This document shows positions 1-9,497 of a stretch of 64,000 nt of DNA, piece by piece. Origin of the DNA: Puccinellia tenuiflora (taxonomy: Eukaryota; Streptophyta; Magnoliopsida; Poales; Poaceae); NCBI GenBank assembly GCA_012064385.1, contig QRDG01001528.1, positions 372,001-436,000 on the forward strand, in the 5' to 3' direction. A program made the translations under genes and the position numbers. Positions within the stretch are counted from its first letter, which is position 1. Every line of letters starts with the position of its first letter. The notes beneath the pieces were generated by a model. That model searched no databases and was not told the origin of the DNA. It saw only the letters and a program-made list of their open reading frames with translations.

Positions 1-1
1 G

Positions 2-340
2 CCAAGAGTCGCATTATATACCGAGTCTGAGGAAAAGGAAGCCCAGGAAAATGATGTCGATCTGCTCGAGGAAGCACGAGAATTGGCATTGTCCAAATCA
101 ACGATTTATCAGCAGAATCTCCGACGCTATCACAGCCGGAAAATAAATCCTCACAAGTTTCGAGAAGGAGATTTGGTGCTTAGGCTTGTGCAGCGCACCG
201 CTGGGATGCACAAGCTGTCACCTCCTTGGGAAGGGCCATTTATTGTGAGCAAGGCTTTGAACAACGATGCATACTATCTTATTGATGCTCAGGCGCAGGT
301 GAAGAACAGGATGGACAGATCCGGAGAGGAGACCAAATGA
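2..340 (+). pseudogene. Gypsy pol, integrase C-terminal end (partial)
   Basis: The frame is open from base 2, so the gene enters from outside the window. It encodes a basic segment (QQNLRRYHSRK) followed by FREGDLVLRLVQ and KLSPPWEGPFIVSKAL. This is the typical chromodomain-less end of plant Gypsy integrase, where the protein meets DNA after the catalytic core. A TGA at 338-340 ends the frame, yet the sequence after it still reads PWNVALLRPFYS, the usual last residues of these polyproteins. The TGA is therefore probably a nonsense mutation near the natural end. The catalytic core is not in the window. Confidence 0.8.
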
Positions 341-409
341 CCTTGGAATGTAGCTCTTCTTCGCCCTTTTTACTCTTAAGGACTCACTGTATGTATCTCG
401 AAACCCTGA

Positions 410-1110
410 AACGAAATGTCGGCACCCCGAATTGAAACTCGGGGACTGCCTTGTTGTGAATTTTGTGTCGTATGCATGTTTATCTCTGTTTCCTGTATGT
501 CGGATGGCTCCAAAAATCGTGCTTCCATGTTTGCAAGTATTGTATGCTATGTTTTTGTGATTTTGTGACCCGACTGCCAAAGAAACCATAAATGGTAGGC
601 AAGGGCAGAGATTGCAAGGGGTAGTAAACAAGAAAACAGACTCGGGGACTCGGTCCAGGAGCGATTCGGTTTCTTTTTGTGTCCTTTTGTTTTATGTCGG
701 ATGGCTCTAGACCATATCTCAAAGTTTTGAGTATTGTATGCTAAGTTTTGCTGTCTCGTGACTCGACTATCAAACACCGAAAAAGGTAGACAAGAGCTGG
801 GATTGTGGCACCTAGTACACAAGAAAACAAACTCGGGGACTCGGCCCAAGTGTGATTCGGCATAAGCTGTTTTATTACTAACTTATATGTCGGATGATTC
901 CGAGCTTTGACTCAAAGTTTTTTAGTATTGTATGCCGTATCTCGGTAATCTTGTGACTCGACTGTCAAAACGCCGAAAAATGGTAGACAAGAGCAAAGGT
1001 TGCAGAGTATGGTAAACGAGAAAATAAACTCGGGGACTCGGTTCAGAATGATCCGGCATACTAAATAACCATGTTAAAAATGTGCAAAGTAAAGAACCAA
1101 GTGCCAAACA
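410..1110 (+). repeat. ~195-bp tandem repeat between pol and the antisense gene
   Basis: The string CTCGGGGACT recurs at about 438, 641, 832 and 1029, so spacings are 203, 191 and 197. Between these anchors the units share tgtcggatg, agtattgtatgc, cgactgtcaaa and gtagacaagag in the same order. Copies are diverged by substitutions and small indels. Several minus-strand open frames here are by-products of the repetition and are not genes. Tandem repeats in the 3' untranslated part are common in Tat-lineage elements. The G-rich anchor resembles a polypurine tract. Confidence 0.8.
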
Positions 1111-1186
1111 ATAAAAGCCAAAGGTTTATATTACATTTGCACCCGGCATTCCGGGGATTTGATGAGCTGAGTTTTTTGTTCTAAGT

Positions 1187-4100
1187 CTAAGCAGCAGGAT
1201 CGGTGCTACTCGGGGCAGAAGGAGCAGTGTCGGCCTTGGCAGGTTCCTCGGTCGTGGTCTCGGCTGTGCCCTCGGTTGCTGGTGCCGGAGTGGTGCCAGA
1301 GGCTATGCCGGGGGGTGTGTCGGCTTGGATCTCTTCGTCGACGTGCTCTTCATCCTCTTCTTCCCCCTCGCCGGCCACCTCGATCTCCTCTGCTTGAGGA
1401 ACCCGCTCACCCGGGACAAAGCTGTGCACCGGAGCGTACTGAATGAGGGAGTGCGCCACGTCTTGGCGACGCCGGATGAGATCCGGGTCGGTGGTCCACT
1501 TGGATCCATCGCGCAAGGTCCTCAGCGTGTCGAGGTCGATTCCCTCGTACCAGGACAACACATACGTCAGCGCTTCATCCGCACCGACTCGGGCGGCGGA
1601 TGATCGCCAATCGTCGAGCCTTTCCTCGGAGGCCATCAGGCACTTGGCCAGTTCATCAACCGTCACAGGGGGCTCGCACCCGGGCCAGAGAGCGTTGTAG
1701 ACCCGGATCGCAGAGTTAAGGAGACCCATCCCGATAGTCCTCATCGGCGACAAGCGCGCCTTCAGGGCCACCAGATGATCATCAATATCCCACTCGGCCG
1801 AGATCGGGCCATCTTGGATTTTCTTCCTCCGGTGCTTCTGAGCGCTGTTGTCCGCAGTGGTTTTGGTGTGGGGGAAGTGTTCTGAGTAGGGAATGGCTAA
1901 CACCAAAATAAGTCGCATGAGGATAAAAGTGGAATATCGAATAAAGACAGAAGGGGAAGGGGCTTACTGTCCATCTCGGAGTTGATGCTGGAGATGTCCA
2001 CCAGCCACCGCGCAATCTTGGTCTTCAGGGCCCGGAGCTCACCCTCGGCCGAGGTTGCCTGAGACTCGGACTCCTCAAGGGACTCCTTGAGTTTCCGAGT
2101 CTCTTCTTCTCGGAGCTGTTTTTCCTCGGCGGCGGTTTTCTCCAACTCGGCGGTGCGACTCCGAGATTTCTCAAGCTCGGCCTGCAGCCGAGACACCTCG
2201 TCCTGCTCCTTCTTGAGCTCGGCTTGGCGCGCGAGCTCGTGCTCCTTCTGTTCGGCTGTGCCGAGATAACAGAGTCAACACGCAAAATTTATGCAAGTAC
2301 AAGTTGAAACACCGAGTATGACTTACTCTCGAGTTCCGAGATCCGCTTCTGCAGTCCTTCAGCTTTGGACTCCGAGTCAGCTGTCCATGTCGGAAAAAGA
2401 AAAGGAAATTAGATCAAGCCAGTTGGGTGTGATTGATATGTCAATGGGAAGAATGGTACCTAGCGTGCTCAGTTTGGCTCGCAGCAGCTTGTGCTTGTCG
2501 GAGAGTTTTCGGTGCTCCAGCAGGAGTTTGCGGTGCACCTGGGTGCGCTTGTTCATGCAAACCTGGAAAGAATAAATGTTAGTCTTGTTGGTGAAGATTC
2601 AGGCCGAGTTATCCTTACTCAACCAAGTCAGTTCTACTCAGCCGAGTCTCGGTCACTCGACCCGAATCTCGGGGACTGGGGATAGATGATATCTGCATTA
2701 AAGAATTAAACCGAGTTATTGTTATTCAGTATAACTTACCGCGGTTGCTTGGTCGGCCGCAAGGAGGGCAGCTTTGGCTGCGGACATCTTTTGAGCCACT
2801 AGGCTCGGCCCCGCCGGATGTTCTGAGATCACAGACCTGCTGGTGACTGCGAGCTCACTTTGCTCAGGTCGGCAGTGTTCCAATACATGTTGTAATGCTC
2901 AAGGGAGCCCAAAGTTTTCCCGCTAAGTGTTTGCAGTGGGGCAAACCCCCCGCTGGCGGTCTGGATGTTGGATGATGTCGTTGCGCCTTGGCTCGGTGGC
3001 ACAACCAATTGCCTTTCTGGATTAGCTGACACCGTTTTCACCGGTGCCTTTCCAGTTGTTACCCCGGTTGCAGGAACCGGGGCTTTGGAGGTCTGCTGCT
3101 GTGGCTGTGGCTGTGCCGGTGGCGGTTGTGGTTTTGCCGTCGACGTCGATTTTGACGGTGATGGCTGTTGCTTGTGTTTCTGCTGCTGTGGTGCCGGTGG
3201 GTGTTGCTTCTGCTTTTGCTGCTGCTGTTGCGCCAGTGGTTGTTGTCTTTGCTGCTGTTGTTGTTGTTGTTGTTGTTGCGGCTGAGTCTGCTGCTCTTGT
3301 TGCTGCTGCTGTCTCGGTGGCTCCGAGTCCTTCGGGACCTCGGTCTGCTCTACCTCAGGGACCGAGGAGCTGGCTCCGAGATCTGCATCTCGGTTGGTCG
3401 CCGATGCGTCGGCCAAGACCGAGTCCACGTTTCCGGCTCCGGATTCCGGAGCCGAGATGTCTGCTGCTGGACTCGTCCTCGGCGGACTCGGCAACCGGGT
3501 GTTGTCGGGCCGAGGTGGCGATGGAGTCCTATGCGGGACCCGGTCAGCGGATGCGGCCGGTGGAACCTCCCGAGGCGCCGCGCTGTAAATTAAGACAATC
3601 AAATTACCATCAGGAGGAAAAAGGTAGGACAATGATTACAAACTAGAGTGTGTAGTTTATGTCGGCAAAAGGGGAGCCTTACCCCTTGGTGACAGGACGC
3701 TCACGACGCTTCAATACCGTCTTTAGTCGCGCCTTTTTCTGCGCGGGACCCGAAGAGCCGGAGGTCCCAGTAACTGTGGATGCAGCCACTTGGCGCTTCC
3801 GAACTGTACCCTTGGGTCCCACGGCGAGCGGTGCCACCTCCAGCACCTGGTCGTCCGAATCAGCTGGGGGCGAGGGCACCGGATATGAGAACGCAACCGG
3901 AGAAGGATCAAATACCTCTAGAATTTGACAATCATCATCATCGTCGTCAGACCAGTCTCGGGCGGAGGAGACGCGAGCCTTACCCGTGGCGGGAATTGAG
4001 CCGACATCGGGAATCGGCACGTTGTCTTCGTCATCCGGGTCTTCCGAGTCGGCTTTGACCCGGTCTTTACCCCAGTGGGCGGCGGGATTCGGTCCGTCCT

Positions 4101-5158
4101 CCTTCGCTTGTCGCCCGAATCTCTGCATAGTGGAAATGAAGAATAATCAATGCAAAGAGTAAAAGGGCACCGACATAAGAATTTACGTCGGCGGAAAATA
4201 TATGTCGGTTGAGGTTACTTACTGTGGGCGGAAGGTTGTTCCGGCTGTGAGGTTCCTTGCCCCACTCCCACTCATCCGTCATCCGTGTCCGGGCTATGGC
4301 CTTAACACGCCTCCGGACCTCGGCCTTGTCCAGCTCGACGGTGCTTACCCGGGTTGGATCCAGTGGGCCACTCATGTGGCAAATCTTGTGGACTCGGCGC
4401 TGGAGGGGCAAGACCCGGCGGCTTACGAACATTACCAACAGGTCATCAGCAGTCATCGCTGCTCCTCTCAGCTCCTCCACAACCTGGTGGATCTCGTTGA
4501 CCTCCGGTACCTTATTCTTCGGATTATATCCCCAGTTGAGTTGTGCTGTGGGGGGGCCGATGGAGAATGTCGGCAAGTTGATCAAGTCGGCACGGGTTGT
4601 GTTCTTCACGTAGAAGAAGGAGCGTTGCCATTTCCGGCATGACTCCAGACCGTTTATCCGGGGAAAGATGGAGCCACGTCGAGGTGTGACGGTGGCGGCC
4701 CCACACTGGGTCATCTCCTTATCCGGTTGATCAGGATTCGGGATAACCTGCTTCCGGAAACCGAAATATTTGGACCAGAGGTTTATGGTGGGCCATAGGC
4801 CGAGGTAACCCTCGGCAAAGGAGACAAATGCTGAGAGGGTGGTGATGGCATTCGCCGGGAGTTGGTGCGGTTGAAGACCGAATTTGTTGAGGAAATTGCG
4901 AAAGAAGGCGCTGGCGGGTAATCCGAATCCTCGCTCAAAGTGCGCGATGAAGACGACGTACTCGCCTTCCTTGAGATCCGGCTCGGTCTCGGAGCCCGGA
5001 AGTCGGCACTCCACTCCGGTCGGGATCCGCCATGTCCGGATCAGCCAGTCTAACTCGGCCTGGCCTACGTCGGAGCCCTCCCAGGAAGCCCGGGTGGATC
5101 CTTCCACAAACACCTCCTCGACCGAGTCAACCACCTCGAGGGCGGAGTTGTCCGACAT
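1187..5158 (-). CDS. Antisense gene of Gypsy element 1 (Transposase_28-like N-terminus, polyQ, coiled coil), spliced
   Basis: Multi-exon gene antisense to the element. Coding starts at ATG 5158. Exon 5158-4223 (312 codons) resembles the plant putative gypsy-type transposon domain (PF04195/Transposase_28), with HFERGFGLPASAFFRNFLNK and INLWSKYFGFRK. GT-AG junctions keep the frame: donor after 4223, acceptor before 4122; donor after 3683, acceptor before 3582; donor after 2859. Exon 4122-3683 is acidic with a DDDDDD run and a basic KKARLK cluster. Exon 3582-2859 is rich in proline and has long glutamine runs. Smaller exons at about 2740-2800, 2465-2562 and 1985-2260 encode a charged coiled coil (SRTAELEKTAAEEKQLREEE). 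The last exon, about 1187-1880, is globular then acidic. The function of such antisense genes is unknown. Exon limits between 2800 and 1880 are approximate. Confidence 0.7.
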
Positions 5159-5469
5159 ATCGGCTAGGAGGTGATGAGATCTGCAAAATGGTTCACCGGC
5201 GGTGAGCTATGTATGCCGAGGTGAAAAATAAAGAAAAAAGGATAAAATATGGCGAGACACGACTAACTCCTAGATCCAAGAGAAAGGCAAAGAAGATGAT
5301 GAAAAAGAGACACGGCGGCGCACCGCAACCGCGGCGGCAATGTCACCGGCGGCGCGCGATGCGGCTCGCGGCGGTGAAAAAAGAGGAAGAACAAGCAAGA
5401 GCAAACTGCCAACTAATCTAGACGCGAAGCGCGCAAGAGGAGAGAAAGAGGGGAAGAAAGAAAACTCAC

Positions 5470-5670
5470 CGCGGTGCTGCGGCGTGCGGCGGCGAAGACC
5501 GGCTCGCTGCTCGTCGGCGGCGTCGGTGCGGGCTGTGCGTACGGCGGCGGCGCTGTGCACGGAGACGTGCGGTGGTGCTGGGCTCTGTGCGGCTGGGACG
5601 TAGGAGGAAGAAGGAGAGAGAAGAGAGGTGAACGCGGAGGGGAAAGTGCCGCCCTCTCCGTCCTATTTAT
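5470..5670 (-). promoter_or_regulatory. Putative promoter and leader exon of antisense gene 1
   Basis: Read on the minus strand, a TATA-like ATAAATA lies at 5670-5664. It is followed about 30 bases later by a CT-rich leader and a GC-rich exon that ends at 5470 before GTGAGT. The matching acceptor TTTTGCAG lies just before 5180, 22 bases upstream of the ATG at 5158. The leader therefore appears to contain an intron of about 290 bases. This is inference from motif positions; no transcript evidence is available. Confidence 0.5.
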
Positions 5671-5859
5671 GGGTGGCCGGAGGAGATCATGGGCATGGGA
5701 TATTTTGCGCACAATCCCCGCAACGGACGGGGAATAGCTACCCCACGATCTCCGCCACGATCCCCGCGATCGCGTAACTGCCGCACGATTTACCCCACGA
5801 TGGGCCACAGGGAGCCAACGGCTCGCTGCGGCGCACCCGATCGGGCAGGACCCGAGGCG

Positions 5860-5992
5860 TGTTAGAATTGTATTCGGTCTAGGATACCTCTTTCCGTATT
5901 CCTGTCGTGTATGTAACCTATAACCTGATCATTATATAATGTGGACGTGTGGAGGCTTTGACCTCACGCACAAAACCTAAACTTATTCTTCA
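5860..5992 (+). repeat. Copia 5' LTR (133 bp)
   Basis: The LTR begins TGTTAGAATTG and ends TTCTTCA. The sequence TGGTATCAGAGC at 5997-6008 follows after four bases. That is the standard primer-binding site complementary to the 3' end of initiator methionine tRNA. The LTR is very short for a plant Copia element. The partner LTR is missing, so the end was placed from the PBS and the TG...CA rule. Confidence 0.7.
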
Positions 5993-6070
5993 AACTTGGT
6001 ATCAGAGCCGAGCGAGTTCTTCCGCCGCTTCTCTCCGCAGCCGCCGCGAGATCTTTCCGCCGCCGCTGCG

Positions 6071-7924
6071 ATGGCCCTCGTTCCCTCGTCGTCATCGTCG
6101 CCCTCGACGCCCGCCTCATCCGTGCCTCCCGTCGCCGTCCGATTGGACGCCAGCAACTTCGTGCTGTGGAAGGGTCTCCTCCTTCCCAATCTCTCCGGTG
6201 CCGGCCTCCATGTCCACCTCGACGGATCATATACGGTGCCGGCAAAGACACTCACCGAAGGAGAAGGAGACAAAAAGACGACCGTCTCCAACCCGGCGTA
6301 CCACCAATGGTGGACTCAGGACCAGAGGGTCCTTGGGCTGCTTCTCGGGTCAATGGACCCGGACATCGCGTGTCAGCTCATCGGCTGCACGACCGCGGCA
6401 GCAGCGTGGACGGCTGTCCACGCCATGTACGGCGCTCAGAGCCGTGCTAATGTCCGTCATATCCGTCGTCAGCTCCAATCGACGCGGAAGGAGGACCTCA
6501 CCGCAGCGGCCTATATGCATAAGATGAAGGCCCTCGCCGATGCCATGGCCGCAGCAGGAACCCCCGTCTCCGACGACGAACTCGTTGATTACATCATCAC
6601 CGGCCTCGGCTCCGCGTACAACTCCATCGCGGCGTCGCTGACTGTCGGCAACAAATCGGTTCCTTACACCGAATTCTATGCGCACATCCTCTCCTTCGAG
6701 TCCCTTCAGGCACAGCAGGCTCAGGTTGAGGAGTGGACGTCCTCTGTCAATGCCGCATCACACTCCGCACCCATCGGCAACTTCGGACGTCTACGCGTGC
6801 AGGATTATAGCCCGCCTTATCAAGGCGGGAACCCCGTCAACGGTGGAAATCGCCCCTATGGTCAGCCGGGGCAAGGCCGCAATGGTAGCAACGCCAACCC
6901 TAATGGAGGGTAGGGCGGTCGCAATGGAGGCAATGGCGGCAATGTAGGCCGCAACGGAGGACGCAATCGTCGTTGGAGACCACGCTGTCAGATTTGCGGA
7001 AATTGGGGGCATGAGGCTGTTGCTTGTCGCCAGCGCTATGATCAGGATTACCGCCCGAACAACAACAACAATCAGCGTGCCGGGAACTCCGCCTCAATCA
7101 GCTCCACCGACAATCCCCACTGGCACATGGATACCGGTGCTACAGATCACCTGACGAGTGACCTCGAGCGTCTTCACGTTCATGAGCGCTATGGTGGGAA
7201 GGATCGGGTCTACGTGGCCAATGGTATAGGTTTGTCTATTTCGCATATTGGTCACTCAACTTTAGCCGGTTCATCTCTAAAATTGAACAATGTTCTTCAT
7301 GTTCCACACATTAGCAAGCATCTCCTCTCTGTTTATCGTCTTGTCTGGGATAATGACGTGTTTGTTGAGTTTCATCGTCATTTTTTCTATGTTAAGGACA
7401 AGGTCAGGAGGAGAATTCTGCTCCACAGTAGGAGTCAGGGAGGACTCTACCCCGTCCCATTCACACGTGCTTCCTCTTCATCTCGTCATGCTTGTGCTAG
7501 TGTCAGGGTCACGCCTACACAGTGGCATCAGCGTCTTGGTCATCCTACAAATAATATCGTTCAGTCCATTGTGAAAAAAAATAAACTTTTGTGTTCGTCA
7601 GACGCTTCGTCTCTAGTTTGTGATGCTTGTCAGCGTGCCAAGAGCCGCCAATTATCTTATAGTGCTTCTTCACATGTTTCCACTATGCCTCTTGCTCTAG
7701 TTCATAGTGATGTCTGGGGTCCAGCCCGTATGTCATCTGGGGGTATAGGTACTATGTTAGCTTCATTGATGACTATACTCGTTTCTGCTGGATTTATCTC
7801 CTTAAAAACAAGTCTGACGTTGAGCAAGTCTTTTACAATTTCCAGGCTCATGTAGAACGCCTTTTGGACACTAAAATTAAGGCGGCTCAGTCTGATTGGG
7901 GCGGTGAATATCACAAACTCCATC
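6071..7924 (+). pseudogene. Copia gag-pol (gag, protease, integrase part), with stop and frameshift
   Basis: ATG at 6071 follows the PBS. Gag carries the Copia UBN2-type core (LDASNFVLWKGLL, GSMDPDIACQLIG, ALADAMAAAGTPVSDDELV) and then a Gly/Asn-rich tract. A single in-frame TAG at 6911-6913 interrupts the frame. Past it the same frame gives the zinc knuckle CQICGNWGHEAVAC (CX2CX4HX4C), the protease motif HMDTGATDHLTS, the integrase zinc motif (WHQRLGHP ... CDACQRAKS) and the first integrase Asp (LVHSDVWGP). Near 7750 a one-base frameshift moves the reading to YYVSFIDDYTRF and QSDWGGEYHKL, then the element stops at the Gypsy LTR. The TAG could be decay or a readthrough site; the frameshift shows decay. 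Confidence 0.85.
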
Positions 7925-8485
7925 TGATGGGGGGATACTTTACAGGTAGGCCCATGGACCCGGAAAGTAGACCCGCCAAGACCAAGAAGGCCAACGCCGA
8001 GTCACGAGACAAGTCACATGGGCTGGGCTGGAGACAAGCCGGCCAGGGCCCGTGTGGAGAAAGGGGCTCGTCCAAAGAAGGAGTCCAAGTACAACCCGGA
8101 GTCTAAACTTGGAAGACCAAGACGTAGAGTAGGACTCCGTGTTCTAGTGTGACTCGGTATAGCCTGTAATTCCAGAGACCCGGCAGCCTTTATAAGCAGG
8201 GTCCTGGATCGTAGTAAGCTAAGCTTCAACCAGTAGAGAGAAACCCTAGCCATCAGAGAGAAGTCGCCGGCTCCTGAGTTGTAGGAGCCGGGTCCTTGTA
8301 ATCGAGATACAATCAAGAGCAATAACATAGAAGCAGGAAGTAGGTCTTTACCTCTAATCAGAGGGGCCGAACCTGGGTAAATCCTTGTTCCCCGGCGAGA
8401 TTAACCGTTCCCACGTACTTCTATCACCAATGGCCCCAGAACTCATCTTCCCTGAGGAAGAACTTGCCGTGACAACCCCACGACA
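7925..8485 (+). repeat. 5' LTR of Gypsy element A (561 bp)
   Basis: Starts TGATGGGGGGATAC and ends CCCCACGACA, giving the TG...CA ends of an LTR. Two more copies with the same ends lie at 16625-17164 (-) and 21576-22106 (+). A TATA-like TTTATAAG at about 8189-8196 is followed by GC-rich sequence. The last 56 bases contain the ATG of the leader ORF. This LTR differs from the other two at many shared positions and in several small indels. Confidence 0.85.
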
Positions 8486-9447
8486 GTTGGCGCCCACCGT
8501 GGGGCCTATGGTGACAAAAGGAGTTGAGATCGTTGGAGCTGCTCGTCGGGCTATGGAGAAACTCGCCATCGGGCGGGTCTACACTGATGAGCATGGAGAA
8601 ACAGAGATCGATGACTCAGGCTGGACTTCGGAGATGAACGAAGTCGACGAAGGATACCAGCTTGTCTTTGGAGGAATCAACGTGTTCGTTGGGATGGTGT
8701 GCGCGTCGGGTCTTCGCGCGAACTCGGCGGAGTCGGTACCAGAGCCAACTGTTATCGTCGAGTCCGACGGCGAGGAGTCGGTCGGAACTTCAGAGGTCGG
8801 CATCATCGCCGAGTCTGAGGAACCCCTAGCTGAGGAACCAGAGATGCTTCAAGAGTCAGATTCAGATTACGATGCGGATTCAGAGTCTAGCCTACCCTTG
8901 TTTGAAGATCGGCTTGGGTATGGGATAGAGGAAGAGGATTATGAGGAGTCGCCAGTACGCGCTCGTGTTGTGGGAGTCTACATGTCTGGAAACAATCAGT
9001 TTGATCCTGGCTCTGTTGACGAAGGAAATCAATGCAAATAATGCCGCAGAGAGGGCGGCCGAGTTAACCAACGCTCGCGTTGCGTTGCAAAAGCAGCTAG
9101 CTGATATCACAGAGGCAAACCGTAGATTGGCCGAGGAGCAGGCCCGAGTCCAAGATGAAGCTCAGGTCGTGCGGAGGCGCCGCGAGGAGCTTACTTCAAT
9201 TCAACACCGCAGAGCTAGGAGTCGCTTGCATGATGGAGTCCACATCAATCCAACCAACTTATTCACCACACCCAATGGTCCAGGCAGAGGAGCCGGACTA
9301 GGAGGCTCAGCGGCAGCAGGAGGCGCCGCAGGAGGAGCCGGAGGAGCACCACCACCACCACCACCACCCCAGAAGGACCGGGAGGCAGCCGTACCAACGG
9401 ACCACCGCCTGAAGGAGGAGTCGGAGGAGGAGCATCTGGTGGCTTAG
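8430..9447 (+). pseudogene. Leader/gag N-terminal ORF of element A (broken)
   Basis: Starts at ATG 8430 inside the LTR (MAPELIFPEEELAV), although the frame is open further upstream. It runs through the PBS into an acidic protein of unknown function (ESDSDYDADSESSLPLFED). A frameshift near 9000 ends the first frame at 9041. The continuing frame gives a coiled-coil stretch (NAAERAAELTNARVALQKQL) and Gly/Pro-rich sequence to 9447. The inverted copy B keeps one continuous frame across the same point (SGNGRNQFDPSLLTKEI), which shows that A carries the mutation. The retained family pattern suggests this is the N-terminal domain of a long Gag precursor. Confidence 0.75.
8487..8506 (+). other. Primer-binding site of element A, inside an open reading frame
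   Basis: TTGGCGCCCACCGTGGGGC starts one base after the LTR end. This position and the TGGCGCC core fit a PBS; I do not assign the priming tRNA with certainty. The same tract is read in frame as QLAPTVGP within the leader ORF that begins in the LTR. Confidence 0.65.
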
Positions 9448-9497
9448 GGTCTCAGCCTAACAGATTTCATACTCCAGAGGGACATTACTCCAATCCT

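Larger units (their letters stand above)
1..5859 (+). mobile_element. Ty3/Gypsy element, Tat/Retand-like, 3' half (element 1)
   Basis: The piece holds, in order, the C-terminal end of pol on +, a tandem-repeat tract, and a large antisense (-) spliced gene. An antisense gene placed between pol and the 3' LTR is known from the Tat lineage of plant Gypsy elements, for example Grande and Retand relatives. The left part lies outside the window. No 3' LTR is seen before a Copia element begins at 5860, so the 3' end is either interrupted or moved away by the Copia insertion. The assignment rests on gene order and protein motifs; the exact family is not named. Confidence 0.75.
5860..7924 (+). mobile_element. 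Ty1/Copia retrotransposon with short LTR, 3' truncated
   Basis: A short LTR, PBS, gag, zinc knuckle, protease and the start of integrase follow one another in Copia order (integrase before RT). The element is cut at 7924 by the LTR of Gypsy element A, before the third catalytic residue of integrase. No RT, RNase H or 3' LTR of this element is seen anywhere to the right in the window. The insertion lies in the flank of Gypsy element 1. Confidence 0.85.

Noticed and set aside
2965..3646. Plus-strand frames rich in Cys, Val/Ala or Leu across 2965-3646
   Set aside because: They are the complementary frames of CAG/CAA (polyglutamine) runs in the minus-strand antisense gene.
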